DNA of 64,000 nt from Bacteroidota bacterium (GCA_023386555.1 JAEWJK010000003.1:310001-374000), one strand, 5' to 3'; numbered from the stretch's first letter, positions 1 through 9,225 are shown. Notes: generated from the sequence alone by a model not told the origin. A program made the numbers and translations.

Positions 1-89
1 TTCAGCTCTACATATTGAGCCGAAGATGATAATGATACCAGTAAGATTGCTGCCGTAAATCCTATTTGCTTCCGCAGTAAATTGAACAT
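1..89 (-). CDS. porT: PorT family outer membrane protein, N-terminal part (runs off the window)
   Basis: Only the first 29 codons are present. They begin MFNLLRKQIGFTAAILL and read as a signal peptide: a basic start, a hydrophobic core and an SSSA-Q type cleavage site. The start overlaps the last 28 bp of ubiE, so the two are translationally close. In Bacteroidota ubiE is often followed by porT/sprT, an outer membrane beta-barrel protein needed for type IX secretion. The name rests on this synteny and the signal peptide, because the diagnostic barrel lies outside the window. Confidence 0.6.
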   Translation of the reverse strand, partial: MFNLLRKQIGFTAAILLVSLSSSAQYVEL

Positions 90-835
90 ATTCCTAAGCT
101 AAGCGTTTTGTAGTAAGTGTCTCTATAACCTGCGGATTTAAGTATGGTTGTAAATTGTTGTCTTTCCGGAAATGCCTGAACTGATTGGTTCAAATATCGG
201 TAAGCCTTTTTGTTTTTTGCAAACATTTTGCCAAAGGAAGGAGCAATTACATTCATATACAAATTATAAATGCCCTTAAATAAGAAATTAGACGGTCTTG
301 AAAACTCGAGCACCACCAATTTTCCTCCCGGTTTTAATACTCGCAACATTTCCTTTAGTCCTTTCTCGAGGTTTTGAAAGTTTCGCACCCCAAAAGCCAC
401 GGTGATTGCGTCAAACGAATTATCTGGAAAATTTATTGTTTCGCTATCGCCACTTAACAATTCTATATGATGCTGTAAATTCTTGTGTGCAAGCTTTTTT
501 CTGCCTACTTCTAACATACCAGTAGAAATATCAATACCTGTTATTTTCTGTGGCTTTAAAATGTTGTATGTAAGAATTGCCATGTCGCCAGTACCTGTAG
601 CAACATCAAGCATTTGCTGTGGTTGAAGCGAGTCTAGTTCTTTGATTGCTTTCTTTCTCCAACCGACATCTGTTCCAACACTCAAAAAACGATTTAAGAA
701 ATCGTACCGATAAGCAATGCTATCAAACATACCAGCTACCTGGTCTTTCTTCTGCAGATCACTGGTTTCATCCGGCACAATTTCATCATGAGCATACTTT
801 GCCATAGCCTGCGAAGATATTGAATGAACCTTCAT
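62..835 (-). CDS. ubiE: Demethylmenaquinone methyltransferase
   Basis: SAM-dependent C-methylation of demethylmenaquinone, the last step of menaquinone synthesis. The 257-aa protein has the UbiE/COQ5 signature around residues 42-60 (YRYDFLNRFLS..DVGW), SAM motif I DVATGTGDMA at 77-86, and the second family signature RVLKPGGKLVVLEFSRP at 165-181. An internal ATG at residue 11 (MAKYAHDE) is an alternative start. Its stop lies inside the start of porT, which suggests co-transcription. Having only the menaquinone branch fits a Bacteroidota quinone pool. Confidence 0.95.
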   Translation of the reverse strand: MKVHSISSQAMAKYAHDEIVPDETSDLQKKDQVAGMFDSIAYRYDFLNRFLSVGTDVGWRKKAIKELDSLQPQQMLDVATGTGDMAILTYNILKPQKITGIDISTGMLEVGRKKLAHKNLQHHIELLSGDSETINFPDNSFDAITVAFGVRNFQNLEKGLKEMLRVLKPGGKLVVLEFSRPSNFLFKGIYNLYMNVIAPSFGKMFAKNKKAYRYLNQSVQAFPERQQFTTILKSAGYRDTYYKTLSLGICSIYCGSK

Positions 836-866
836 AAAAACTGATGCACATCAACGACTTAATAAA

Positions 867-891
867 AATGCCCTGCTTTTAACAGGGCATT
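867..891 (-). terminator. Intrinsic terminator of the lipoprotein gene
   Basis: A 9-bp perfect stem (AATGCCCTG / CAGGGCATT) is followed on the minus strand by TTTTTATT. It sits just downstream of the lipoprotein gene ending at 911 and before ubiE. Confidence 0.8.
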
Positions 892-910
892 TCTATTGAA
901 AATTTACTAT

Positions 911-1372
911 TTATTGTTTTGTGTAGGTTACTTTTAAAGTTGCTCCGGAACCCATATAATTTGCCTGGGAAATAATAAAATAGGTAGATGTAATAGTTAC
1001 TACATCTGCCGTTGTGGGAGTTGTTGTATTAAGTGTGATAGTTTTAGCTGTAGTATTTACAGAATATGTTCCATTATAAGAAGTGGTCGGCGAACAAACC
1101 GTAGTTGCGTCGTTTACATTATATGCACCAGTTGTAGTAGTGGTAGCAGTTAAAGTGTAAATGTCATCCTTTTTACAAGGATCATAATAGCTCGGATTAT
1201 TTAATACATCAACATTCACACCAGCCTGGGTTACTGTAGCTGCAGTGATTTTGTATGTGCCGACAAGATTATTGGTTACCACTTCTAAGGATGGAACGAC
1301 AGGATCATCTTTCTTTTTTTCACATCCGGCAAAGATTATTGCAGCAGAAAAAATAATTAAAAGCTTTTTCAT
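911..1372 (-). CDS. Lipocalin-like lipoprotein of unknown function
   Basis: A 153-aa protein with a lipoprotein signal MKKLLIIFSAAIIFAGC (acylated Cys17), then a charged linker and a beta-rich, threonine-rich domain with the pattern LVGTYKITAATV...YNGTYSVN. This layout resembles the small lipocalin-like (DUF5004-type) lipoproteins that are plentiful in Bacteroidota. Two cysteines in the mature part could form a disulfide. It stands alone with its own terminator. The lipoprotein call is firm; the fold is inferred and no ligand can be named. Confidence 0.7.
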   Translation of the reverse strand: MKKLLIIFSAAIIFAGCEKKKDDPVVPSLEVVTNNLVGTYKITAATVTQAGVNVDVLNNPSYYDPCKKDDIYTLTATTTTTGAYNVNDATTVCSPTTSYNGTYSVNTTAKTITLNTTTPTTADVVTITSTYFIISQANYMGSGATLKVTYTKQ

Positions 1373-1429
1373 TGTTAAGCGTTATAGTTAAGGTTCAAAT
1401 GTATCTAAAATAATCAGATTTTAAAACTT

Positions 1430-2791
1430 CTACTTTTTACCGGATACATCCTTTAATGGAACACTCCAACTGGTGATTTTCTTTCCATTGATATCAAGGA
1501 ACTCTACGGTTAGCTTTCTGTCGAGTTTGTCGCCTGAGATGGCTATACGTGCATAATTATGCTGTTGTATTTCGGGTGATACACGATGTGGGTTATTAAT
1601 CTCCTCGCCGGACGTTTTTGAAATTCCTGCAGTTAAAGATGAGGCCGTTATGTCATATAAAGGATAAGTGCCATTTCTTTCTAGTTTGATGATCTCGCTA
1701 TGATGACGATCACCGGTAAGGAATATTATACCATTGATATTGTTTTCAGTGATGAAATTGATCAACTCGTTATATTCTATCGGGTAATCTTTCAAACAAT
1801 CTTTACCAGCATAAGGATTAAGCACCTGGCTTCCTGTTGCAATAAACCTGAAACTGATGTTGCTGTTATATTTACTTTGAAGTAGTGCATTTTTCAACCA
1901 ATCCATTTGTTTTACGCCAAACATTCTTTTCTCAGGATTTGGTTTGTCGTCAACACTGTCTTTCATCAGATCATTACTCCTGAACCACCGTGAATCGAGC
2001 ATGAAAACATCAACGTCATTCCATGTCATCTTTGTATAAATGCCTTCATCATTTTCACCGTAAGAAGGGTTTGACCAGTACTTCATGAACACATCACGAG
2101 AAGCATTTTTTAATGGATAACTTTTATCTGCATTATTCCAACCATAATCATGATCATCCCAAATTGCATAATGCGGCATTGCTTTTAAAAATGGTTGTAA
2201 AACTTTTGTAGCTCTATCTTTTGATGCTCTGTAATGCAAACCCCACTCACTGAAATAATCTACTTCTCTTGTGTACCAGTTATCGCCAAGCCATAGCATG
2301 AAATCTGCTTTTTCTTTGGCCATTGCTTCGAATATCATTGAATCGCTGCCATAAGGTTTACCCGGACGATCATATTCAGGTTGATTGAAGTATGCACAAC
2401 TACCTGTGAGGAAAGAAAAGTCTGGTGCAGGTTTGCGATATTGCCAGAGTTGCTGGGTAGTTATTTCTCCTGATGAAAAAATTTTCTTATTGACTAAAAC
2501 TGAATAAGAGTATGTTGTTCCGGGTTCGAGTGCTGTTAATGTAATTCTGCCAATGTTTGAACCAGGTTCAAATACAAAATCAAGTAAGATTGGTGTTGTT
2601 TTATTTGTTGATGTTCTTTTATAACTAAGTTCAGCTGTTTCTACTTCGCTACTGAATTCAACCCATATCCCTGCTGTTCTCAGTTCAACATGGCCAATCA
2701 TTGGACCTGATATAATTGGATTGATGATTTTCTTTTGAGCAATCAGTGTAGTAGAGAAGATAATTAAACATAGCAGGAAGAATTTTCTCAT
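1430..2791 (-). CDS. PhoD-like secreted metallophosphatase
   Basis: A 453-aa exported phosphoesterase. The ATG at 2791 gives a proper signal peptide (MRKFFLLCLIIFSTTLIAQ). The longer frame to 2854 would run into a dispersed repeat and is rejected. An N-terminal fibronectin-like domain (about 30-110) precedes the metallophosphatase core: TGSC 129-132, LGDNWY 168-173, WDDHDYG 211-217 and TGDRHH near 359-364, all typical PhoD metal-ligand motifs. The likely role is hydrolysis of phosphodiesters or phosphomonoesters in the periplasm or outside; the substrate is unknown. Confidence 0.88.
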   Translation of the reverse strand: MRKFFLLCLIIFSTTLIAQKKIINPIISGPMIGHVELRTAGIWVEFSSEVETAELSYKRTSTNKTTPILLDFVFEPGSNIGRITLTALEPGTTYSYSVLVNKKIFSSGEITTQQLWQYRKPAPDFSFLTGSCAYFNQPEYDRPGKPYGSDSMIFEAMAKEKADFMLWLGDNWYTREVDYFSEWGLHYRASKDRATKVLQPFLKAMPHYAIWDDHDYGWNNADKSYPLKNASRDVFMKYWSNPSYGENDEGIYTKMTWNDVDVFMLDSRWFRSNDLMKDSVDDKPNPEKRMFGVKQMDWLKNALLQSKYNSNISFRFIATGSQVLNPYAGKDCLKDYPIEYNELINFITENNINGIIFLTGDRHHSEIIKLERNGTYPLYDITASSLTAGISKTSGEEINNPHRVSPEIQQHNYARIAISGDKLDRKLTVEFLDINGKKITSWSVPLKDVSGKK

Positions 2792-2837
2792 GAAGCATTT
2801 TTTTGCAAGGTAGTAAAATGATGCAAAGCGAATAAAA

Positions 2838-2856
2838 GTACAAGTGAGTGACACAA
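2838..2856 (-). repeat. Dispersed repeat core, type A
   Basis: Exact GTACAAGTGAGTGACACAA on the plus strand, 47 bp upstream of the PhoD-like start. The outer arm runs toward the nrdJ terminator, ending GTTGGAAATATAAAAG. Confidence 0.85.
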
Positions 2857-2895
2857 GGAACGATCAGAATTGTATCTATTGTTGGAAATATAAAA

Positions 2896-2919
2896 GAAAA
2901 ACCACCCGAGACCAGGTGG
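2896..2919 (-). terminator. Terminator of nrdJ
   Basis: Stem CCACC / GGTGG with an 8-nt loop, followed on the minus strand by TTTTTC, 31 bp after the nrdJ stop. Confidence 0.65.
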
Positions 2920-2949
2920 CTTTATATAATGAATCCAACTTAGTTAAGA

Positions 2950-5900
2950 TTAACTGCAACCCATGCTGTTTCCACAGTTCAAACATTTGTAGCAAGTACC
3001 GCTTCTGATGGTGATATGACCACAAGTGTTACATGATGGAGCATCACTTTGCATATTTTTCGCTGCTGCATTTACCATATCCAAACTTGATTCAGCTTTG
3101 ATTGTCGTAGCTGCCTTTTGAACTTTCTGTGGTGCTGCTGATGGAGTTGAAGCAGATGGAGCTGTTACTCTCACACTGCTAAGTTCAGGCTTTCCCAGGT
3201 AAGTGATCTCTCCTTCATCTTCACCTGTATTGCCGATTTCAGGTTTATTCAATACATGAACAAGATCTGTTCTGTTTAAATAATCAAACGCAAGACAACG
3301 GAAAACAAAATCGATCAATGATGTTGTTGTTTTGATGTTTGGATGATCTACCATTCCGGCAGGTTCAAACTTGGTGAAGACAAATTTGTCAACAAATTCT
3401 TCTAGAGGAACACCATATTGTAAGCCGATTGAAACAGCAATAGCAAAGCAGTTGAGCATGCTTCTCATTGTTGCTCCTTCTTTGGCCATATCAATGAAGA
3501 TCTCTCCTAATGTTCCATCTTTATACTCACCTGTTCTTAAGAACAATACTTGTCCATTGATCTTCGCTTTCTGCGTATAACCTGTTCTTTTAGCAGGTAA
3601 AGCTTGTCTTTCTACGATCTTTGAAAGCTGGCGTTTTAAAGTTGTATCAGGAGCAGCTTGCATTCTTTTATGCACTTCTTCTAATAACTCCTCAACAGTT
3701 AATTTACCGAGATCAACGATGTTAGAATCATTAGTTGATGATTGTTCATTCACCGCTTCTGCTGCAACTTCATCCTTATCTTCTGTTTTCTTTTTCTTGT
3801 CTGATTTATTGCTGAGTGGCTGAGACAATTTACTTCCATCTCTATACAATGCACAAGCTTTTAAACCTAACTGCCAGCTGAGCATATAGCTGTCTGCAAT
3901 TTCTTCAACAGTAGCTTCATGAGGTAAGTTTATGGTTTTGGAAATAGCACCACTTAAGAATGGCTGGCAAGCTGCCATCATTCTAATATGACCATGAGCG
4001 TGAATATATCTTTCGCCTTTCTTACCACATTTGTTGGCACAATCAAATACCGGAAGATGTTCTTCTTTTAAGAATGGAGCACCTTCGACAGTCATGGTAC
4101 CACAGATGTAATCGTTAGCTGCTTCGATTTCATCTTCAGTAAAACCTAAAGCTTCTAAAAGATTAAAGCTGAAATCTGAATATTGTTCTGCAGTAAAACC
4201 AAGACGTTCTAAAGTTGCATCACCCAATGTAAACCTGTTGAATACGAAACCAATTTCAAATGCACTCTTTAAAGAATCGCTTAGTTTCTTGATCTCATCA
4301 CTTGTGAACCCTTTTTCAGTTAATGATTGAGCATTGATGAAAGGTGATCCATCAAAACTTGCAGCGCCTACTGCATATTTCTCAATAGCATCAACTTCTT
4401 TTTCACTGTAGCCTAAATTCTTTAATGCTAATGGAACAGACTGATTAATGATCTTGAAATAGCCACCACCGGCTAGCTTTTTAAACTTAACCAAAGCAAA
4501 GTCAGGCTCAACACCTGTAGTATCACAGTCCATTACCAAACCAATTGTTCCTGTTGGAGCGATAACAGTTGTCTGTGCATTTCTGTAACCATATTTCTCT
4601 CCTAACTGAACTGCTTCATCCCATGCTTTAGTTGCTGCAGTCAATAAATAATCCGGACAATATTTTGCTTTGATACCTACAGGCTTTGTTTGCAATCCCA
4701 CATAAGCTTCTTCTGCATCATAAGCTGCTGCACGGTGATTACGCATTACACGAAGCATGTCTTCTTTATTCTCTTCGTACTTATCAAATGCACCGAGAAT
4801 TCCGGCTAGCTCTGCTGATGTTTTATAAGAAACACCGGTCATGATAGCTGAAATGGCACCAGCAATACCTCTTGCTTCTTCACTGTCGTAAGGAATACCG
4901 CTTAACATCAACACAGAACCAAGATTTGCAAAACCTAATCCTAATGTTCTGTAATCATAAGATAACTGTGCAACTTCTTTAGAAGGGAACTGTGCCATCA
5001 ATACAGAAACTTCTAACACAGTCGTCCATAATCTTGTTGTGTATTCGAAACCTTCTACATCAAAAACATTTGTTTCTTCATCATGAAATTTGCGAAGATT
5101 TACAGAAGCAAGATTACATGCTGTGTTATCTAAGAACATGTATTCTGAACAAGGGTTAGATGCATTGATCCTTCCACCTTTTGGACAAGTATGCCATTCA
5201 TTGATGGTAGTATCATATTGAGTACCTGGATCAGCACATCTCCATGCTGCATAAGAAATCTGGTTCCACACTTCTCTGGCAGGAATTTTCTTCATTGTTC
5301 TGCCGTCAGTTCTTGCTTTCAATTCCCAGTCTTCATCATTCTGTAATTTTTCGAAGAACTCATTAGGAATACGAACTGAATTGTTAGAATTCTGACCAGA
5401 CACCGTTAAGTAAGCTTCACCTTCATAATGCGAATCATATCCCGCATTGATCAAAGCACCTACTTTGTTTTCTTCTTCAACTTTCCAGTTTATGAATTTC
5501 AATACTTCAGGATGATCAAGATCTAAACACACCATCTTAGCAGCACGTCTTGTTGTACCACCAGACTTAATTGCACCTGCAGAACGATCACCAATTTTCA
5601 AAAAGCTCATCAAGCCTGATGAAGTACCACCACCACTTAACTTTTCACCTTCACCACGAATTTGAGAGAAGTTAGTTCCAACACCACTTCCATATTTAAA
5701 TATTCTTGCTTCTCTTACCCAAAGATCCATGATACCACCTTCGTTCACCAAGTCATCACTAACACTTAAAATAAAACATGCATGGGGTTGAGGCCTTTCA
5801 TAAGCTGATGTAGATTTCTTCAGCTTACCATCTTTCTGATCAACATAATAATGTCCTTGTGGCTTACCTGCAATTCCATAACTCTCATACAATCCTGTAT

Positions 5901-6312
5901 TGAACCATTGAGGGCTGTTTGGCACACAAGCCTGGTTCAAAATACTGTACACTAATTCTTCATAAAATATCTGTGCATCTTTCTTTGCAGCAAAATATCC
6001 ATAACGTTCACCCCAAACTTTCCAGCAATTGGCCATACGATGAGCTACCTGCTTTACTGAAGTTTCTCTACCTAAAGAACCATCAGCCTGTGGAACACCT
6101 GCTTTACGAAAATATTTTTGTGCAAGAATATCTGTAGCTATCTGGCTCCATTGTTTTGGAACCTCTACATTATTCATTTCAAACACAACCTCACCATTCG
6201 GATTACGAATGATTGAAGTACGATAGTCGTACTCAAACTGATCAAAAGGAGATACTCCTTCTTTTGTAAAACGACGGCCGAATTGCATGCCTTTGTTTTG
6301 CTGGTGTGCCAT
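2950..6312 (-). CDS. nrdJ: Adenosylcobalamin-dependent (class II) ribonucleoside-diphosphate reductase
   Basis: Reduces ribonucleotides to deoxyribonucleotides with a B12-generated thiyl radical, and needs no oxygen or second subunit. The 1120-aa chain has the RNR barrel with the NPCSEY active-site motif, QPHACFILSVSDD (first redox cysteine) and the C-terminal APTGTIG region. It then has a TSCPD-type domain (GEIFIDMAKEGATMRSMLNCFA) and a cysteine-rich tail, CNTCGHITIRSGTCYKCLNCG, probably zinc-binding or redox-active. A lysine/glutamate-rich linker separates core and tail. No B12 riboswitch was recognised upstream, but two DnaA-box-like sites lie there. Confidence 0.95.
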   Translation of the reverse strand: MAHQQNKGMQFGRRFTKEGVSPFDQFEYDYRTSIIRNPNGEVVFEMNNVEVPKQWSQIATDILAQKYFRKAGVPQADGSLGRETSVKQVAHRMANCWKVWGERYGYFAAKKDAQIFYEELVYSILNQACVPNSPQWFNTGLYESYGIAGKPQGHYYVDQKDGKLKKSTSAYERPQPHACFILSVSDDLVNEGGIMDLWVREARIFKYGSGVGTNFSQIRGEGEKLSGGGTSSGLMSFLKIGDRSAGAIKSGGTTRRAAKMVCLDLDHPEVLKFINWKVEEENKVGALINAGYDSHYEGEAYLTVSGQNSNNSVRIPNEFFEKLQNDEDWELKARTDGRTMKKIPAREVWNQISYAAWRCADPGTQYDTTINEWHTCPKGGRINASNPCSEYMFLDNTACNLASVNLRKFHDEETNVFDVEGFEYTTRLWTTVLEVSVLMAQFPSKEVAQLSYDYRTLGLGFANLGSVLMLSGIPYDSEEARGIAGAISAIMTGVSYKTSAELAGILGAFDKYEENKEDMLRVMRNHRAAAYDAEEAYVGLQTKPVGIKAKYCPDYLLTAATKAWDEAVQLGEKYGYRNAQTTVIAPTGTIGLVMDCDTTGVEPDFALVKFKKLAGGGYFKIINQSVPLALKNLGYSEKEVDAIEKYAVGAASFDGSPFINAQSLTEKGFTSDEIKKLSDSLKSAFEIGFVFNRFTLGDATLERLGFTAEQYSDFSFNLLEALGFTEDEIEAANDYICGTMTVEGAPFLKEEHLPVFDCANKCGKKGERYIHAHGHIRMMAACQPFLSGAISKTINLPHEATVEEIADSYMLSWQLGLKACALYRDGSKLSQPLSNKSDKKKKTEDKDEVAAEAVNEQSSTNDSNIVDLGKLTVEELLEEVHKRMQAAPDTTLKRQLSKIVERQALPAKRTGYTQKAKINGQVLFLRTGEYKDGTLGEIFIDMAKEGATMRSMLNCFAIAVSIGLQYGVPLEEFVDKFVFTKFEPAGMVDHPNIKTTTSLIDFVFRCLAFDYLNRTDLVHVLNKPEIGNTGEDEGEITYLGKPELSSVRVTAPSASTPSAAPQKVQKAATTIKAESSLDMVNAAAKNMQSDAPSCNTCGHITIRSGTCYKCLNCGNSMGCS

Positions 6313-6686
6313 AAGCGTTGAAATTTATTGGTGGTGGAATTAAGTGTTTTTTATTCCCTTCCTTTTTTGAGGTCGGTTGACGAAAATATCTTTCTGCTTT
6401 CATAATTCCCTGTCTGAAATATGCACCGTATGTGGAAAATATTTGTGAATAATAGAAACCTCAAATCTGCATTGCGTTTGATGCGATGTTCACATGTGTA
6501 GATAAGAAATCTGGCATGGCACATCTTAAATCCAATAAATTTTCGTACATATACAGGCTTTGAAAAGCTTAAACCCTTATTTTTAAAAGAAATTAAGGTG
6601 TTATTGAATGTTATGTATTTTGCATAGCAGGTATTTCAATGCAATTTTTTTCGCATTTTTGCAGATATCGACCCATAAATGATTGA
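6313..6686. promoter_or_regulatory. Divergent nrdJ / GGGP synthase control region
   Basis: A 374-bp non-coding gap between divergent genes. On the minus strand TTATTCACA (6444-6452) and TTTTCCACA (6431-6439) both fit the DnaA-box consensus TTWTNCACA, 4 bp apart. A weaker TTATCTACA lies at 6497-6505. A possible nrdJ -7 element, TATTTTCG, is at 6381-6388. A possible -7 for the plus gene, CATTTTTG, is at 6654-6661. No B12-box or NrdR palindrome was recognised. Confidence 0.4.
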
Positions 6687-7442
6687 ATGAAACAGGAACT
6701 GTATTTACAATTGGCAGATAAAAAGAAACTGGGCCGGAAGTCCTTTACTGTATTGATCGATCCGGATAAGGTTGACAATGCAAAAATTGATCAGCTGGTA
6801 TCATTAGCACTTGATGCTAAGGTTGATTATTTTTTTGTTGGTGGAAGCCTTGTTATATCTAACCACCTGGACGAATGTATTCAACAGATAAAAGCCAGTT
6901 GTGATATACCTGTTATCCTGTTTCCGGGTTCTCCTTCACAGGTTAGCCGTTATGCTGATGGCCTATTGTATTTATCACTTGTTTCAGGAAGAAATCCGGA
7001 ATTACTCATTGGTCAGCATGTAGTAAGTGCTCCTTTCGTAAAGAAGAGCAATCTTGAGATAATGCCTACCGGTTATATGGTGATTGATGGTGGTGCTCCT
7101 ACAACTGTTTCTTATATTTCCAATGCCACTCCTATTCCTTCCGATAAAAACGAAATAGCCATGTGTACTGCTATGGCTGCTGAAATGTTGGGAATGAAGT
7201 TGATTTATATGGATGCAGGCAGTGGTGCCAAACGTCCGATACCAGAGGAAATGATCCATAAAGTTGCCACACATATTGAAGCTCCTTTGATCATAGGTGG
7301 TGGTATTATTGAACCTGAAAAAGCTTATATCAATTGCAAAGCCGGTGCAGATGTAATAGTTGTGGGAAATGCAATTGAAAAAGATCCTTCACTTATTAAA
7401 GAAATGGCTGCTGCTATTCACTCAGATCCAGTAAAAGCTTAA
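6687..7442 (+). CDS. Geranylgeranylglyceryl phosphate synthase family protein (group II GGGPS/PcrB)
   Basis: A TIM-barrel prenyltransferase that joins a polyprenyl diphosphate to sn-glycerol-1-phosphate in an ether bond. Motifs: IDPDK 24-28, YMDAGSGA 174-181, IGGGI 203-207 and VVGNAIE 225-231, the last ones forming the phosphate-binding site. At 251 aa it matches the bacteroidete/archaeal group II enzymes, not the shorter Bacillus PcrB. The first step of an archaeal-type ether lipid is therefore encoded, though no partner genes are nearby and the physiological lipid is unknown. Confidence 0.9.
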   Translation: MKQELYLQLADKKKLGRKSFTVLIDPDKVDNAKIDQLVSLALDAKVDYFFVGGSLVISNHLDECIQQIKASCDIPVILFPGSPSQVSRYADGLLYLSLVSGRNPELLIGQHVVSAPFVKKSNLEIMPTGYMVIDGGAPTTVSYISNATPIPSDKNEIAMCTAMAAEMLGMKLIYMDAGSGAKRPIPEEMIHKVATHIEAPLIIGGGIIEPEKAYINCKAGADVIVVGNAIEKDPSLIKEMAAAIHSDPVKA

Positions 7443-7451
7443 TGGCTAATT

Positions 7452-7715
7452 TTATTGGGAAGTAAGATGCTTTTCCATCGCATTTCTGATTTGCTGGAAA
7501 AGTTCTTTATTCTTATGGGCTAAAAATGAATTCACGGGTCTTAGCTCTGCATTTTTTACTATGAAAGCAATTTCATCCCCCAATATTTCCTGCATTTCCG
7601 GTTGTTTGAATATCAACCAATGATAGTGTGGAGTCATATCAAGGCTGCTTAATATAGTTCCTGTATATTCTTTTCCATTAAAAGAGAACTTTATCACATC
7701 TTCCATAATATGCAT
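7452..7715 (-). CDS. Small conserved-looking protein of unknown function
   Basis: An 87-aa soluble protein without signal peptide or membrane segment (ATGs at residues 1 and 4). It starts with a beta-rich part (VIKFSFNGKEYTGTI), has a central aromatic patch HYHWLIFKQPEMQEILGDEIAFIV and ends in an amphipathic helix. It lies 9 bp beyond the convergent GGGP synthase gene. The balanced composition supports a real gene. I do not recognise the family. Confidence 0.6.
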   Translation of the reverse strand: MHIMEDVIKFSFNGKEYTGTILSSLDMTPHYHWLIFKQPEMQEILGDEIAFIVKNAELRPVNSFLAHKNKELFQQIRNAMEKHLTSQ

Positions 7716-7867
7716 TGGGGATCATAAATATTGGATTAATCTTCGGCAAATGCAAATCATATAAGACAACACAAATATTAATATTGATCTATGATAAAAG
7801 TTTATGTGAGTATTGGTTAATATGATGATAACTTTATTGCTGGCAAAACCTTTGTACTAAACATTTT

Positions 7868-8707
7868 ATGCATACTAAACTTCTGTTCGTTTCAATTCTG
7901 GCCATCGCTTTTTTTTCTTGTGATACATCTGGCAAAAAAGGAGAAAAAGCAGATAATTATTCTTTTGCATGCCTTGATAGTGCTTTAGGAGGTAGCCAGG
8001 TAAATAAAACCCTTGATAAGGCCGGAGATCTTTTTAGAAAAATAACAGTTGACGAAAAGAGCATTACCGATGAACTTCAAAACGAATATGGCGAGGCTTT
8101 TCATAAAGATGTGATAGAAAGCAAAACATTTAAGTTGTTGAATGATGCTGCTATTAATGCTAATCTTAAAACAGTGATGGATGAGTTATTGAACCAAAGG
8201 GAAGATGGAACTAAGATCAAATACTATATCTACGCTGTAGAAGATACGATGATCAATGCTTTTACATTCGGTGGAAGAATATATGTCACCACCGGTATGT
8301 ATAAAAAATGTGGCGGTAAAACACCTTTGTTATATGCCATTATTGGTCATGAAATTGGACATTCTGAATTAGGACATATTAAAAAGACCATTCACGAAAT
8401 GATGGTGGCGGAAAAAATATTCGGACCTGAAAATGCCGGAACTGCTTTGGAAGTAACCAAGCTGCTTACAGGTTCATTTAATCAACGGAATGAACTGGAA
8501 GCTGACTATTACGGAACTGATCTTTCCAATAGCCTTAACCAGGATGTTTGTGCTGCCGTAACATTCTGGAAAGAAATGTCTAAGATGGAAAACCAGTACA
8601 ACCGGCTTGAAGATTTCTTTAGAACACACCCATTCTCCTCACTCAGAGCAGAATGTTTGCAAAGACATATTGCTGAAAACTTCGAAGTAACCTGCCCGAT
8701 AAAATAA
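7868..8707 (+). CDS. M48 family metalloprotease lipoprotein
   Basis: A 279-aa lipoprotein (MHTKLLFVSILAIAFFSC, acylated Cys18) with the zinc motif HEIGH at 161-165 and the third ligand in NELEADYYG (Glu211). This is the pattern of small periplasmic M48 proteases such as BepA/LoiP, which clear misfolded envelope proteins. FTFGGRIYVTTGM just before the zinc site is also family-typical. No TPR domain is present. It stands alone between minus-strand genes. Confidence 0.9.
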   Translation: MHTKLLFVSILAIAFFSCDTSGKKGEKADNYSFACLDSALGGSQVNKTLDKAGDLFRKITVDEKSITDELQNEYGEAFHKDVIESKTFKLLNDAAINANLKTVMDELLNQREDGTKIKYYIYAVEDTMINAFTFGGRIYVTTGMYKKCGGKTPLLYAIIGHEIGHSELGHIKKTIHEMMVAEKIFGPENAGTALEVTKLLTGSFNQRNELEADYYGTDLSNSLNQDVCAAVTFWKEMSKMENQYNRLEDFFRTHPFSSLRAECLQRHIAENFEVTCPIK

Positions 8708-8708
8708 A

Positions 8709-9026
8709 TTAAGCTTGAGCGGTAGGTCCACCAAAATTCATTGGTATCTCAATCTGCTCAAGATCTTTAATTGGACCGTTTGCTGTTTCATAACGTTCTA
8801 TATTCTCTTCCAATGCTCTCATAAAACGCTTGGCGTGCATCGGTGTAAATATGATTCTTGATTTTACACGGCTTTTTGGTGTACCAGGCATAACGTTCAC
8901 AAAATCCATTACAAATTCGGCGTGGCTATGGGTAATGATGGCAAGATTAGCATACGAACCTTCTGCTACTTCTTCACTGATCTCTATGTTAAGTTGATTT
9001 TGCTGTTGTTGCGGTTGCTCTGGCAT
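8709..9026 (-). CDS. DUF3467 domain-containing protein
   Basis: A 105-aa cytoplasmic protein. A glutamine-rich start (MPEQPQQQQNQ) is followed by the DUF3467 pattern: SYANLAIITHSHAEFVMDFV, then SRIIFTPMHAKRFMRALEENI. The family is widespread and short, and its function is unknown. It ends 1 bp from the convergent M48 gene. Confidence 0.88.
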   Translation of the reverse strand: MPEQPQQQQNQLNIEISEEVAEGSYANLAIITHSHAEFVMDFVNVMPGTPKSRVKSRIIFTPMHAKRFMRALEENIERYETANGPIKDLEQIEIPMNFGGPTAQA

Positions 9027-9146
9027 AAACTACTATTTGTGCAAATGTATGAGTTTATTAACCGCAGAGAAAAGAGAACAAGAGATTTCGCAAAGTATAT
9101 TATTGCCCATGAATTTGCAGTAAGAACAGCTGCCGAATGATATTTT

Positions 9147-9165
9147 GTACAAGAGTGCGACGCAA
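9147..9165 (-). repeat. Dispersed repeat core, type B
   Basis: Exact GTACAAGAGTGCGACGCAA on the plus strand. The outer arm ends CCAGGCTGGAATCACAAAAA 28 bp further on, toward the rpsP terminator. It sits 121 bp upstream of the DUF3467 gene. Confidence 0.88.
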
Positions 9166-9225
9166 GCAAAGCATCATTGAAAAACCAGGCTGGAATCACA
9201 AAAAATATCTCTGCGGTACAGAAAA

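Noticed and set aside
1430..2854. Longer start of the PhoD-like gene at 2854
   Set aside because: It would translate a dispersed repeat and bury the signal peptide 21 residues inside; the ATG at 2791 is better.
6313..6686. Cobalamin riboswitch in front of the B12-dependent reductase
   Set aside because: I looked for the B12 box and the kissing-loop elements on the minus strand and saw none; a covariance search would settle it.
8984..9199. Minus-strand 71-codon frame (MIPAWFFNDALLASHSCT...)
   Set aside because: It consists of a dispersed repeat copy and gap sequence and overlaps the start of the DUF3467 gene; the same words recur in other copies in other frames.
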